DNA from: an uncultured Gammaproteobacteria bacterium
Lineage (GTDB): Bacteria > Pseudomonadota > Gammaproteobacteria > Enterobacterales > Psychrobiaceae
DNA: 64,000 bases
Assembly: GCA_913060565.1 (NCBI GenBank)
Contig: CAJXRU010000003.1
Coordinates: forward strand, 1 to 64,000
Reading direction: 5' to 3'
A program made the position numbers and the translations under genes. Positions 27,464 through 36,987 of the stretch are shown piece after piece (positions within the stretch are counted from its first letter, which is position 1; every line of letters begins with the position of its first letter). The notes below the pieces were generated by a model, which had not been told where the DNA came from, did no database searches, and saw only the letters and a list, made by a program, of their open reading frames with translations.

Positions 27464-28333
27464 TTATTTAATAACCTGCTCAATTTGTACATCACTCTTA
27501 AAATTAATAATAACTGCCGCAATAATCAATAATGCAATAGACCAGAACAGGCTACTTGACCACACCACATAACCAAAGAACGAAAGAAATATGGCTGATA
27601 ATAAAGGGGTTGAAAAGCTCAGCGACGAAATCAATGATTTATCGCCTTGCTTTAAACCAGCATCCCATAAATAAAACGCGCCGCCGACGGGTCCTAATCC
27701 TAACAGTACAATGGCTAAAGTAACCGACCACGATAGCTCAAAGGCCCAAGATTCTGTGATAATACTGATAACTAATGCACCGATAGCAACGCCTAAACAT
27801 TGCCAGTTCATATCATTTGAATTCGACTGATTGATCGATAAATACCATGAATAAAACGCCCATATAACAGCGCAACTTGATGCCAATACATAACCAATAA
27901 AGTGTTGTGAGCCGAATCTAAGGTTTTCCCAGCCTAATACAACAGAAACAGCTAACAACCCAACGCAACCACCAACAAATGATTGTAATCTTTTTCCCTT
28001 TTTGGCTACCAAGAGCGCCAATAGCATAGGCCACAAATACCCGATTAAACTCACTTCTATAACAGGAGCGTGATTCAATGCAATGAAATAACACGCGTGA
28101 AATCCGAGTAAGCAAACCACACCAATAAGCCCTGCCCGCCAGTTAAAATGAGATTTTTTGGGCCTTTTTTTACCCTGATAAAAATTTAACAACGGCATAA
28201 TTAGTGCGGCGATAGAAAAGCACATTGATAACAGTAAAAACGGCGGTACTTCATTCGCTTCTTTTGCCAATAGCGCTAAAGCTCCCCACATTAAAATCGC
28301 AATAATTGCGTAGAAATTACCTAACATTCTCAT
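27464..28333 (-). CDS. EamA/DMT-family transporter
   Basis: This protein of about 289 residues has ten transmembrane helices and duplicated EamA halves (first GNFYAIIAILMWGALALLAKE, second IGYVLASSCAVIWAFYSWYL). It likely exports metabolites or amino acids. The frame is open upstream, but ATG at 28333 (or 28327) follows GAAGGGGAAT and begins the first helix. Longer starts would run into the AraC gene, which ends at 28425. The two are in tandem, so the regulator may control it. Confidence 0.82.
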   Translation of the reverse strand: MRMLGNFYAIIAILMWGALALLAKEANEVPPFLLLSMCFSIAALIMPLLNFYQGKKRPKKSHFNWRAGLIGVVCLLGFHACYFIALNHAPVIEVSLIGYLWPMLLALLVAKKGKRLQSFVGGCVGLLAVSVVLGWENLRFGSQHFIGYVLASSCAVIWAFYSWYLSINQSNSNDMNWQCLGVAIGALVISIITESWAFELSWSVTLAIVLLGLGPVGGAFYLWDAGLKQGDKSLISSLSFSTPLLSAIFLSFFGYVVWSSSLFWSIALLIIAAVIINFKSDVQIEQVIK

Positions 28334-28424
28334 ATTCCCCTTCGTTAACAATAACCATATTATTAACGGTAATGGATAGGTAAAAAGTGCAGAAAAGACG
28401 GTTCTAAATGCAGTAAAGCTGAAA

Positions 28425-29138
28425 CTACTGTGTCGGTGAATGTCCGAAGAAACTTTTAAATTGACGGCTAAATGCAGAGCTGTCTTGGTAACCGACTTGC
28501 ACAGCCACAATAGCGATAGGCATATCAGTGTGGGTAATTAGTGCTTTCGCTTTATGCATACGGCATTGACGAATATATTGCTGTACTGTCATTTCAAGGC
28601 TTTGTTTAAACACCACCTTAAATTGTGTTGCACTTAAACACGCTAACTTAGCTAACTCATCGATGATTAATGGGTCAGATAAATGGTCATGAATTTTTGC
28701 TAAGACAGGTTCTAGCCGCTTGTCGACGCGCTTAATATTTTTTTGCTGACTTAATAGCTGATAGAACAACTCAAATGCGCTTTGTTCAACCGCTTGATTA
28801 ATCTGTGAATTTAATTGCTGCTCAAGAAATTGCGTAAAAGATAATAGTGCACTATCGATGGTAATTTTTTCATCACTCGCTTGCATAATATTGCCAGGTA
28901 AACTCGGCATATCCACAACAATAAATCGCGCGGCTTCATGCGCACTAAACTCATGAAGTTCCCCTGCGCGTATGATGACACAATCACCAACGCCAATTAA
29001 CCCCGAGAACTTTCCCACCCGAATATCAATTACGCCGTGTAATGGCAGTACCAACTGATGATATTCGTGATAATGACTGCGAAATATTTTGGTATAAGAT
29101 CTAATTGAAAAGTACTGAGACATCTCTCGTTTCACCAT
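28425..29138 (-). CDS. AraC-family regulator with cupin sensor domain
   Basis: This 237-residue regulator has an N-terminal cupin (YHEYHQLVLPLHGVIDIRVG, about 23-42) and a C-terminal AraC helix-turn-helix pair (LAKLACLSATQFKVVFKQ, IAIVAVQVGYQDSSAFSRQFK). It precedes the EamA transporter on the same strand. This arrangement is common for regulators of small-molecule exporters, so it probably controls it. ATG at 29138 lacks a clear ribosome site; ATG at 29123 is an alternative. Confidence 0.87.
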   Translation of the reverse strand: MVKREMSQYFSIRSYTKIFRSHYHEYHQLVLPLHGVIDIRVGKFSGLIGVGDCVIIRAGELHEFSAHEAARFIVVDMPSLPGNIMQASDEKITIDSALLSFTQFLEQQLNSQINQAVEQSAFELFYQLLSQQKNIKRVDKRLEPVLAKIHDHLSDPLIIDELAKLACLSATQFKVVFKQSLEMTVQQYIRQCRMHKAKALITHTDMPIAIVAVQVGYQDSSAFSRQFKSFFGHSPTQ

Positions 29139-29166
29139 TTGAGTGCAATAGTTTGCCTATTCTATC

Positions 29167-29195
29167 TTCTGCTACTGACAGTTCAGACGTATAAT
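29167..29195 (+). promoter_or_regulatory. candidate sigma70 promoter of tapT
   Basis: A perfect TATAAT (29190-29195) lies 17 nt after a weak TTCTGC -35. Transcription would begin about 20 bp upstream of the ATG at 29226. Confidence 0.5.
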
Positions 29196-29225
29196 ACATT
29201 CACTATTTAATACTATGATTAGATT

Positions 29226-29963
29226 ATGCACGCCGTTCAACGTTTATTCCATTACCGTAAGAGCATTAGCACCAAACCGTTTAGAGCAAGAGGTTATAAT
29301 GTAGAGCGTTGTGATGACTGCCGCATTGCCCTTAAATTTTGCATTTGTCAGTACAAACCAACCTGTCGCAGCAACGCCGCCTTTCTACTATTAATGTGGG
29401 ATGATGAGGTATTAAAACCCAGCAATACAGGTCGGTTAATCGCTGATTTAATTGATGATACACATGCATTTATTTGGCGCCGTACAGAAATCGATGAAAC
29501 GCTATTGGCACTCATTAATAGTCCCCATTATCAACCCTATGTTGTTTTTCCAGCGGCTTATGCCCACAAAGAACAAACAATTGTTCATCAAGTAAATTCA
29601 ATCGACGCACCAGCAAAGCAGCCATTATTTATATTACTTGATGGCAGCTGGCGTGAAGCTAAGAAAATGTTTAGAAAAAGCCCCTACCTTAGCCAATTTC
29701 CAGTGTTATCCATTAACTTAAGTACACAAAACGAACGTTATCGCCTGCGTAAAGCAACAAGCGACGATCGCTTAGCAACCGCCGAAGTCGCTGCGCATGT
29801 ATTAAGAAGCTTTGGGGAAGAAGATAATGGAAATCTACTAGATTTATGGTTTGATACATTTAATCAACGTTATCAAGAAGGCGCCAGTGCGCGTCATGAC
29901 CGTTCGTGTGACGCCCTAGCAACACTTATTGAGCATACACAATTGAATAAAACGACAATTTAA
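29226..29963 (+). CDS. tapT: tRNA-uridine aminocarboxypropyltransferase (DTW family, TapT)
   Basis: This 245-residue protein has the DTW-domain hallmarks: a cysteine cluster near the N-terminus (CDDCRIALKFCIC) that could hold zinc, and LDGSWREAKKMFRKSPYL, a form of the D-x-(S/T)-W motif. Family members install the aminocarboxypropyl group on uridine 47 of tRNA from S-adenosylmethionine. Length is that of E. coli TapT plus a short basic N-terminus. Confidence 0.87.
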   Translation: MHAVQRLFHYRKSISTKPFRARGYNVERCDDCRIALKFCICQYKPTCRSNAAFLLLMWDDEVLKPSNTGRLIADLIDDTHAFIWRRTEIDETLLALINSPHYQPYVVFPAAYAHKEQTIVHQVNSIDAPAKQPLFILLDGSWREAKKMFRKSPYLSQFPVLSINLSTQNERYRLRKATSDDRLATAEVAAHVLRSFGEEDNGNLLDLWFDTFNQRYQEGASARHDRSCDALATLIEHTQLNKTTI

Positions 29964-30112
29964 CTACCAACTTCATACAAACAGAGGAAAATAGCAGCAT
30001 AAAGAACACATATTAAACACTCGTTTAATTATCAATTACAAGCTTGCTACATTTAGGGTATATTGCGCCACTTTTGAGCATTTGCTCTAACTCCAAATAG
30101 TAAGTAATTTTT

Positions 30113-31645
30113 ATGTCTAACATTTCATTTAGCAAGTATTCGCTAATCGCTCTAGGTGTCGCTTGTGCGTTTACATCATCGACTAATGCAGCGGGTTTTA
30201 AACTCTTCGAACAATCCACTAGTGCCATGGGCAATGCCTATGCTGGTCGAGGCGCACAAATCACCGACGCTAGCATTGGCTTTACCAACCCAGCAGCACT
30301 TTCACAACTAAAGCAAGCTCATTGGGTATTAGGTCTTAACGTAGCTAACGTTGATGGCGAGTTTAAAAATGCTAGTGCGACAAGTGCTCAGGGAATGCCT
30401 GTAGCAGGTCCTGATTCAGGCAGTTTAACGAATGTTTCACCCATTCCGCACTTCCATTACGTGCAGCCAATGAATGAAAAGTTCACGCTAGGATTTTCAG
30501 TCGCTGTGCCATTTGGCACTTCTAGCGAATACAACGATGACTTCGTTGGTCGTTATTTCGCACAAGAAACTCAATTACAAGTGCTAGCGATTCAACCATC
30601 ATTGAGCTACCAAATAAACGATAAACTAAGCATTGGTGGTGCTATTGCCCTAAATTATGCCAAAGGCACGTTAAGTAAATACAAAGATCACAGTGGCTTA
30701 TGTGAACTTGGTACTGGCATCAACGGTCAATATACTCAACTAAGCCGAGGCACATTTAACGAAGTTGCACAGCCAGCTTATTGTGAAAGTCAATATGAAG
30801 TATCTGGCGATGATCTTCAGCCAAGCTTTACCTTAGGCCTGCATTATCAATTAACAGAATCGACTAAATTGGGTATCAGCTACCACTCAGCGGTAAATTA
30901 CACACTAAAAGGCGACTCAACAATTAATAACACACCCATCACTGGAGAATTTGTTCAATATACGCAAACCCCTGAACAATATTGGACTGCGCCAACGATT
31001 CCAGGTGTTGTAGATGGCGCAAAGTTACCCGTTGTTGACCTAACGACAGGTAAATTAGCAGTATCGCCAGAGAAAGTTGAGAAATCGCAACTAGGATTGG
31101 ATACGCCACAAAGCGCGGTTATTAGCTTCGATACCCAGATGACAGATCGTTTGTCACTACAATGGACGGCAACTTGGACCCAGTGGAGCAAGTTTACAGA
31201 TATTTCTGTACTGTCAGACGATACACAACCAAGTATCAGCCCAAGCAGTCAGCAACCACAGAACTTAAATGCTCAAGGCTATATAGGCTATATTCCCGAA
31301 CACTGGAACGACGCATGGGCGTATGCATTTGGTGCAACTTACCAACTAAACAATCAGTGGACGGTTAAGACAGGTATTGCCCAAGATAATTCACCAGTGA
31401 ATAGCGATTATCGCAGCGCGCGTATTCCTGCTAATGATCGTACTTGGTTTACTGTTGGTGGACATTATCAAGGTAATCAGCCTTGGAGCCTTGATTTAGC
31501 AGCAGGCGTTATGTTTATGAAAGACACAACCGTTATCGATCGTGAATATAATGCACAGGATGAAGTGATTTATAACAGCGGCTACCAAGCGGATTACAAC
31601 ATCAACGCCTATGTTGTTTCTGTCCAGTTCAACTACCCGCTTTAA
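30113..31645 (+). CDS. FadL/TodX-family outer-membrane transporter
   Basis: This 510-residue porin carries long-chain fatty acids or other hydrophobic compounds across the outer membrane. A signal peptide ends at STNA (about residue 26). The mature N-terminus AGFKLFEQSTSAMGNAYAGRGA and GFTNPAAL are the conserved hatch residues. The final residues VQFNYPL complete the barrel. It is monocistronic, followed by a terminator. Hydrocarbon or fatty acid uptake is plausible; the substrate is inferred. Confidence 0.9.
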   Translation: MSNISFSKYSLIALGVACAFTSSTNAAGFKLFEQSTSAMGNAYAGRGAQITDASIGFTNPAALSQLKQAHWVLGLNVANVDGEFKNASATSAQGMPVAGPDSGSLTNVSPIPHFHYVQPMNEKFTLGFSVAVPFGTSSEYNDDFVGRYFAQETQLQVLAIQPSLSYQINDKLSIGGAIALNYAKGTLSKYKDHSGLCELGTGINGQYTQLSRGTFNEVAQPAYCESQYEVSGDDLQPSFTLGLHYQLTESTKLGISYHSAVNYTLKGDSTINNTPITGEFVQYTQTPEQYWTAPTIPGVVDGAKLPVVDLTTGKLAVSPEKVEKSQLGLDTPQSAVISFDTQMTDRLSLQWTATWTQWSKFTDISVLSDDTQPSISPSSQQPQNLNAQGYIGYIPEHWNDAWAYAFGATYQLNNQWTVKTGIAQDNSPVNSDYRSARIPANDRTWFTVGGHYQGNQPWSLDLAAGVMFMKDTTVIDREYNAQDEVIYNSGYQADYNINAYVVSVQFNYPL

Positions 31646-31657
31646 TATTTATTTGCG

Positions 31658-31682
31658 AAAGCCCAGTGTTGACTGGGCTTTA
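31658..31682 (+). terminator. terminator after the FadL-like gene
   Basis: AAAGCCCAGT and its complement flank a short GTTG loop, followed by TTTATATT. A minus-strand gene converges here, so it may act in both directions. Confidence 0.75.
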
Positions 31683-31692
31683 TATTCCCAAA

Positions 31693-32256
31693 CTACTGAA
31701 AAGTATTACTACCTAACTCATCAGCATAGCCAACGCTAATTGAAAACGCGGCATCAGTGCTCGTTTTAAATTCAATACCAGTAGAAACTTTATAGCTCTT
31801 TTGCAATTCACTTTGGCGCTGATTGTTATGATCTAACGTCGCATCAAAAACAGCCGTTTGTAAAGCAACAAAGGGTAGGATCTTATCGTTAAAGCCAGCA
31901 TATTTTAATGAGGTGCCCGCAACAATTCCATATTGCTTGATGTCACCAAACACCTTTGTGCTCTCTTCGTTAGTCACGTAAAAATCTGATTGCTGAGCAT
32001 TTAAGGCAAGACTATTTGTTAATAGCCAATCCGCAGCTAGCTGATAATCTTTAGCAATTCCAACAGCTAAATTAGGTGCTAACGAAAACTTGTATTGATC
32101 ACTTAATCCAAACATTTTTTGCGCTGGCTGACTAACACTAACGTCAACAAATGAATAAACACCTTCTTCTGCTGATGCAGCAAAACTGGTCATAGCACCA
32201 GCGACGAATACACTGGAAATTGATACTAAAAATATAAGCTTTTTATTTAGATTCAT
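31693..32256 (-). CDS. small envelope protein linked to an XRE-DUF2975 cassette
   Basis: This 187-residue protein has a signal peptide (about 1-29, ending SFAASA) and an extracytoplasmic, strand-rich body that may form an outer-membrane barrel. ATG at 32256 is selected for its AGGAAGAAGAAC ribosome site. The gene overlaps the XRE gene by 14 bp, so it is co-translated and transcribed last in that cassette. No family recognised. Confidence 0.62.
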   Translation of the reverse strand: MNLNKKLIFLVSISSVFVAGAMTSFAASAEEGVYSFVDVSVSQPAQKMFGLSDQYKFSLAPNLAVGIAKDYQLAADWLLTNSLALNAQQSDFYVTNEESTKVFGDIKQYGIVAGTSLKYAGFNDKILPFVALQTAVFDATLDHNNQRQSELQKSYKVSTGIEFKTSTDAAFSISVGYADELGSNTFQ

Positions 32257-32470
32257 GTTCTTCTTCCTCTGATTGATAAATAAGAATATCGCCTGGCGAG
32301 CACGATAATGTTTCACATATGGCGTTTAATGTAGAAAATCGAACAGCCTTCGCGCGACCACTTTTTAATACCGATAAATTTTGAGGCGTGATCCCAACAG
32401 CGCTTGCTAAGTCATTTAGTTTCATTTTCCGTTTGGCCAGCATTACATCAAGCTCAATTATAATAGCCAT
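32243..32470 (-). CDS. XRE-family small helix-turn-helix protein
   Basis: This 75-residue Cro/CI-type regulator is essentially one helix-turn-helix domain (MKLNDLASAVGITPQNLSVLKSGRAKAVRFSTLNAICETL). Paired with a DUF2975 membrane protein it forms a very common cassette of unknown purpose. It starts at the stop of the DUF2975 gene (1-bp overlap) and shares 14 bp with the downstream envelope gene, so all three are one operon. Confidence 0.9.
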   Translation of the reverse strand: MAIIIELDVMLAKRKMKLNDLASAVGITPQNLSVLKSGRAKAVRFSTLNAICETLSCSPGDILIYQSEEEEHESK

Positions 32471-33042
32471 TAGATAACCAGCTCCTGTTCTTCCTTAAGC
32501 ATTATCGCTTGTTTCATTACAGCGGCCATTGCCAAAATAATTAATCCATAAAGCAGATAAGAAAACTCTGTTGAAGAGATATTAAGGTGCAGTGAGAGTG
32601 AATCGGATAAGCCAATAAGCCTAATACTCATTGTAACGAATACAGGATAAAGGAGATTAAGCGCAATCCAGCCAAATAATGTTGCGCCAATGTATTTCAG
32701 ATACTTCGCATGAGCCAACGAAAAAACCTTTCCTTGCTCGAATAACGAAAATAACTTAAACACAAAAAGATAAATCAGCATATTAGGCAACAATTGGGCG
32801 CTGCCGAGAATCGCTAAAAAATTGAATTGTTCTGCTTGAAGCTCTTTAGCCAAAGACAGCCAAGTACCTGTCACAGAATAATTAACTAATACCGAAAGCA
32901 CACCAAATTCTTGAGAGAGTACATAATGGCCATTATTCACTGTTCCCCATCCCAGTAACACCAAATGAGAAACAACTTTACTCATTATAACTATGACCAA
33001 AAGCAATTTTATTAGGTTGCAGGTTTTCTTAAACTTAATCAT
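32470..33042 (-). CDS. DUF2975-family membrane protein
   Basis: This 190-residue protein has four predicted transmembrane helices (about 12-32, 50-75, 100-125, 150-175). Its position directly upstream of a small XRE regulator is the normal DUF2975 layout. The membrane protein may sense a signal and modulate the regulator; this is inferred. ATG at 33042 is preferred to a TTG at 33054. Confidence 0.75.
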   Translation of the reverse strand: MIKFKKTCNLIKLLLVIVIMSKVVSHLVLLGWGTVNNGHYVLSQEFGVLSVLVNYSVTGTWLSLAKELQAEQFNFLAILGSAQLLPNMLIYLFVFKLFSLFEQGKVFSLAHAKYLKYIGATLFGWIALNLLYPVFVTMSIRLIGLSDSLSLHLNISSTEFSYLLYGLIILAMAAVMKQAIMLKEEQELVI

Positions 33043-33158
33043 CTTTAACGTCAATTAATTCGAATTGATGTTAAAAATAACACACAACAACCTAAAAACA
33101 ATAGTTATTTATCGATAAACGATAAAAAAACAAAGATGGTAAATTTGATTAATGACAT

Positions 33159-33181
33159 AAAAAAGCCCTGCAAACAGGGCT
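33159..33181 (-). terminator. terminator of the chemoreceptor gene
   Basis: On the minus strand AGCCCTG and CAGGGCT form a stem followed by six T residues, 50 nt after the chemoreceptor stop codon. Confidence 0.88.
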
Positions 33182-33231
33182 AAATAGTTAAAGAATAGAC
33201 GAATCCGACTGATGGATTCTAACTAACGATA

Positions 33232-34929
33232 TTAGGTTCTAAACTGATGAACATGCTGACGTAAGTCGCCTAAACCAGATGTAATAATTTCATTCGCTTT
33301 GGATGTATTTAGGGCACCATCACTGGTTGCCGTAGCAATATTAGTAATACTCGCCAAATTATTATTCACTTCGGTAGCAACGGCTGATTGCTCTTCTGCC
33401 GCAGTTGCTATTTGTGCATTGAGCGCCGAAATATTATTTACTATTTGCGATACTTCTTCAAAGGCATCCGTTGCTTCGCGGCTTTTATCTAAACACTTTT
33501 CGGTGCTCTCACTACCTTTATCCATACAGGCTACAGCGTTTTTAGCTTCTTCTTGCAGCCCTTCAACCAATGTTTGAATATCACCTGTTGAACTTTGTGT
33601 GCGCTGAGCAAGGGAGCGAACTTCATCAGCAACAACCGCAAATCCACGACCAGACTCTCCAGCACGTGCAGCTTCAATTGCTGCATTAAGTGCTAACAAA
33701 TTCGTTTGTTCGGCAATTGCTCGAATGGTATCTAACACCATACCTATGCCATCAGTCTTCTCAGCTAAACTACCTATAGTCGACGATGCTGTTTCAATTT
33801 CTTGAGCGAGCTGCTGCACAATTTGATGAGAGTCTTCTGCGGACTTTTGACCGTTGTTAACACTATCTCTTACATTACCAGCCATTTGAGATGCATTATT
33901 GGTATTAGTCGCTACGTCATGTGTTGCACTATTCATTTGATTAACAGATGAAGCAACCATTTCGATTTCATTCCGCTGTTTTTCAATGTTATCTAACGTT
34001 GTTAACATTTCTCCACTGGCCGTTTTAGACGATGAATCTAACACTTCAACTGATGAGGTAATGTCATTAATAATATGGCGAAGTTTGACGATAAAAATAT
34101 TGAAAGAACGTGCAATGTCACCTGTTTCATCCTGATAGCGCTCAGATAAAGACTGTGTTAAATCACCATCACCAGTCGCAATTTGCTCCATTCGTTCATT
34201 CAAGGTAATTAACGGTCGAGAAATAGACTTTGCAATGTAATATGGCAATGAAATAGTGATGATAAAACTGAATATCAATAGTCCTGCAATTAATCGAATG
34301 CCCGCTATTTCATCGTGCTCTGCCTGACGTGCAGCTGTTAATGTAAACTGCTGAATAGAGTCAAGCATTTCAATAAGATCATGGTCGATGTCGTCTCGAT
34401 GTTCTTCAACCAAATCGATTGAATCGTTCAAATTTTGATTGTCAACATTAGAGAAAATCATGCCAAGCGTCTGATTAGCTTCTACTTTTAGTTTATTATA
34501 GTTTTCTTCAACACGCTCAATACGCGTTAACAATGCTTTATATTCAATAACTGCTGCTTGAGAATGAAGTTTAGGGATACCCGCTTCAATAAATGCTTCA
34601 ATCTCATCAAATTCTCGCGTTGATTTCAAAACCAATTTTTCAATATCGACTTTTAAAGCGTCAACATCTGCGCGTTGCTGGGCGGCGGACGAAACTCGTG
34701 ACAGACCACTTCGCAACACACGTTCGAATAAAACGGCTTCTTGAAGCTGATGCTCGGTTAATCGAGTTAACATACCCGTTAATGGAATGTCTTCTTCAGC
34801 GATATCGACAAGCTCAACGCCTATTTTAGCCATTTGTGAATAACCGACACCGCCGACTAAACAAATCAAAAGAAGCTGAACGGCGCCTAAGATATAAACT
34901 TTCTGAGATATTTTGATTTTAGATAACAT
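33232..34929 (-). CDS. methyl-accepting chemotaxis protein
   Basis: This 565-residue receptor has an N-terminal helix (about 10-30), a helical periplasmic domain (about 35-210), a second helix (about 213-235), HAMP (about 237-290) and the signalling domain. The conserved hairpin tip [19 protein letters not shown] is followed by [18 protein letters not shown]. The helical-bundle sensor resembles 4HB-type domains; ligand unknown. A minus-strand terminator follows the stop. A flagellar or type IV pilus target cannot be inferred here. Confidence 0.95.
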   Translation of the reverse strand: MLSKIKISQKVYILGAVQLLLICLVGGVGYSQMAKIGVELVDIAEEDIPLTGMLTRLTEHQLQEAVLFERVLRSGLSRVSSAAQQRADVDALKVDIEKLVLKSTREFDEIEAFIEAGIPKLHSQAAVIEYKALLTRIERVEENYNKLKVEANQTLGMIFSNVDNQNLNDSIDLVEEHRDDIDHDLIEMLDSIQQFTLTAARQAEHDEIAGIRLIAGLLIFSFIITISLPYYIAKSISRPLITLNERMEQIATGDGDLTQSLSERYQDETGDIARSFNIFIVKLRHIINDITSSVEVLDSSSKTASGEMLTTLDNIEKQRNEIEMVASSVNQMNSATHDVATNTNNASQMAGNVRDSVNNGQKSAEDSHQIVQQLAQEIETASSTIGSLAEKTDGIGMVLDTIRAIAEQTNLLALNAAIEAARAGESGRGFAVVADEVRSLAQRTQSSTGDIQTLVEGLQEEAKNAVACMDKGSESTEKCLDKSREATDAFEEVSQIVNNISALNAQIATAAEEQSAVATEVNNNLASITNIATATSDGALNTSKANEIITSGLGDLRQHVHQFRT

Positions 34930-35305
34930 CGTTGATTCGTCTCTACAATTAATTAGTAACTCTGCAATTAAGCAACTATTTAAACAATCATCTAAGTCTT
35001 ATGCTGGCTTAGTATTCATAAGTAGACCGGTAAAAATAAGGTGACTACCTAGTCGTCATATTCCGTTAATTGACATAGATCACAAAATTATTCTAAAGCG
35101 TTTCAGCATAAAGTACACCAAAAACCACATTGCAATGCCAAGTGGTCAATTAGACAGCTAAAACCCAATACTAAAACACTATAAAACAACCAATTTAAAT
35201 ACAAACAACGTATTAAGATATTAGCCATTCATATTAGTTTTTTCGGCAAGCAGTCATAAATGTTTAGAAAAATCTAATATACCTGACTTATTAATTGTCG
35301 AGCTA
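34930..35305. other. gene-free gap between chemoreceptor and ChaN-like gene
   Basis: No credible gene is seen. It must contain the minus-strand promoter of the chemoreceptor and the 3' region of the ChaN-like gene. I find a CRP-like site (35069-35084, listed separately) but no clear sigma28 (flagellar) promoter. Confidence 0.6.
35069..35084. promoter_or_regulatory. candidate CRP site
   Basis: ATTGACATAGATCACA matches 12 of 16 positions of the CRP consensus TGTGATCTAGATCACA; the right half-site TCACA is perfect. It lies about 140 bp upstream of the chemoreceptor start. No other evidence for regulation. Confidence 0.35.
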
Positions 35306-36271
35306 TTACAAACAAGTTATGTTACTGCGCTTATGTCCCCCCATTACTATGGCACGCTCTTCTTTATTTACCCACATTGGTGGTAGTGGTTGAATGACTA
35401 ATCGGTAATCAGAAATATTAGTCTTTTCAGACTCAGTAACGGCGCTAATATTAATAAATGATGTTTGAGCACGACGCTTCTTTAATTCAGCACCCGTACC
35501 CAGCCCATTTAATACATGAAACCTACCAGCAATATGCATAATACGATGTTCAGGGAATTGATTTAGATAATTAGCCATCGATTCGGCCATGGTAGCGTCC
35601 CACGCCATTTGTGCACCAAACATTTGAGCGATTCGAGCATCTGTTAGTGTCATGCCACGCATATTACTCAGGAATTTTTGACGATATGGCGAATCAGAAA
35701 TATCGATATTTTGGGCGATTAATTGTCGTTGTTCATTGGATAATTTTTCCACATACTCAGGTCCTTGTCGTCCAATACATTTCACAATATTTCTCGGAGC
35801 GTTGGCAGCAATGACAGGTAATGATTGTTTTCTAGCAATCTCAACCAGCGGACGATAGTCACTTTTATAATTATCCCAAACCTTGGTATGTTTAATTAAC
35901 GTGCTTTCCCCAACCTTACCTGTGACATATTGTGATAATACATCCTGATCGGCGCGTGTGAATTGTTCCATCGACAAAGCAAGCGGCTTTTCTAAATAGG
36001 CAAGATGAGCCATTAGCTGAGCTTGAAATAGATGAACGCCTGGGTGCGCATGAAACTCTCCCACCATAAAAACATCTACATCGGCGTTATCGGCAACCAA
36101 TTGGGCAATACTAACTTCATTACCGTTAGGTGATAACAACGTATAATCGTACAAACTAGCGACAGACTGCGCTACTTCCTTTGATACATCGATTTTTGAT
36201 GTAGTTTGACAGCCACATAGCAATGCGATTGTAAGCGCACTTATGATAGGGAGTTTTAATAGCGAATTCAT
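35306..36271 (-). CDS. ChaN-family haem-binding-type lipoprotein
   Basis: This 321-residue lipoprotein has a signal ending in LLCGC (Cys21). It contains the ChaN-type core GEFHAHPGVHLFQAQLM with the two His, SMEQFTRADQ, and APRNIVKCIGRQG. ChaN-like proteins bind haem at a dimer interface and are proposed to take part in haem or iron uptake. It is transcribed alone, 79 nt beyond the end of tesA on the same strand. Confidence 0.83.
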   Translation of the reverse strand: MNSLLKLPIISALTIALLCGCQTTSKIDVSKEVAQSVASLYDYTLLSPNGNEVSIAQLVADNADVDVFMVGEFHAHPGVHLFQAQLMAHLAYLEKPLALSMEQFTRADQDVLSQYVTGKVGESTLIKHTKVWDNYKSDYRPLVEIARKQSLPVIAANAPRNIVKCIGRQGPEYVEKLSNEQRQLIAQNIDISDSPYRQKFLSNMRGMTLTDARIAQMFGAQMAWDATMAESMANYLNQFPEHRIMHIAGRFHVLNGLGTGAELKKRRAQTSFINISAVTESEKTNISDYRLVIQPLPPMWVNKEERAIVMGGHKRSNITCL

Positions 36272-36351
36272 TTTATTGTTCCAACAATCAATTAAACTCT
36301 TATTCTAAAAAGAAAACGCCGCCAATACAAATGAAAACCATTATCATTAAT

Positions 36352-36987
36352 TTATAAGTAGTTTTTAAAATACTTAACAATCTCTTTTGCAATAATCGGC
36401 TGTGCTTTTTCATTTGGGTGAATTTGATCCGCTTGCATTAGCTCAGGCTTCACGGCAACTGATTCAATAAAAAATGGCATTAAGGAGATGTCTTCTTTTG
36501 CGGCAAGCTTAGGATATAAGCCAGTAAACATCGATGTATAACGTTTACCTAGGTTTGGCGGTATTTGAATTTGTGTAACTATGACCTTGATTCCTTTATC
36601 TTTACCCATCTTTACCATCGCGCTTAAATTGTTACGAATTGTATTGATCGGGTAGCCACGAAGACCGTCATTGCCACCAAGTTCAATCCATAATACGTCA
36701 ACCTTATTCTTCTCTAACAGCCTAGCCAGCCTGGCTTTCCCGCCACCAGTTGTTTCACCGCTCGCACTAAAATTTAATAATCTAAAATCGGGATAAGTTT
36801 TTATCAATTCTTTTTCAGCAATTGAAGCCCATCCTTTGGATGCTTGCATTCCGTAGCTAGCGCTGAGACTATCCCCTAACAATAAAACATTAGTAGCGTG
36901 GACTGGCACCACGGTAGCAACCCCAAGAAAAACGCATAGGTAGGCACGGCGAATGAGTGAAGAACAAGTTTCAAGCGATATCATCAT
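36352..36987 (-). CDS. tesA: TesA-type multifunctional acyl-CoA thioesterase / lysophospholipase
   Basis: This 211-residue secreted GDSL hydrolase has a signal peptide (ending VPVHA, about 31) and the four SGNH blocks: GDSLSASYG with the catalytic Ser, SGETTGG, GGNDGLRG and the C-terminal DQIHPN with the catalytic Asp/His. ATG at 36987 (or the adjacent 36984) is the only sensible start and gives an E. coli-like leader. It overlaps the divergent ybbA gene by 35 bp. TesA hydrolyses thioesters and lysophospholipids in the periplasm. Confidence 0.93.
   Translation of the reverse strand: MMISLETCSSLIRRAYLCVFLGVATVVPVHATNVLLLGDSLSASYGMQASKGWASIAEKELIKTYPDFRLLNFSASGETTGGGKARLARLLEKNKVDVLWIELGGNDGLRGYPINTIRNNLSAMVKMGKDKGIKVIVTQIQIPPNLGKRYTSMFTGLYPKLAAKEDISLMPFFIESVAVKPELMQADQIHPNEKAQPIIAKEIVKYFKNYL

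Noticed and set aside
28334-28510. 59-residue N-terminal extension of the EamA transporter
   Set aside because: It overlaps the AraC gene, starts without a ribosome site, and puts a non-native region before the first helix.
34930-35305. Flagellar sigma28 promoter before the chemoreceptor
   Set aside because: No TAAA-N15-GCCGATAA-like sequence could be found on the minus strand.
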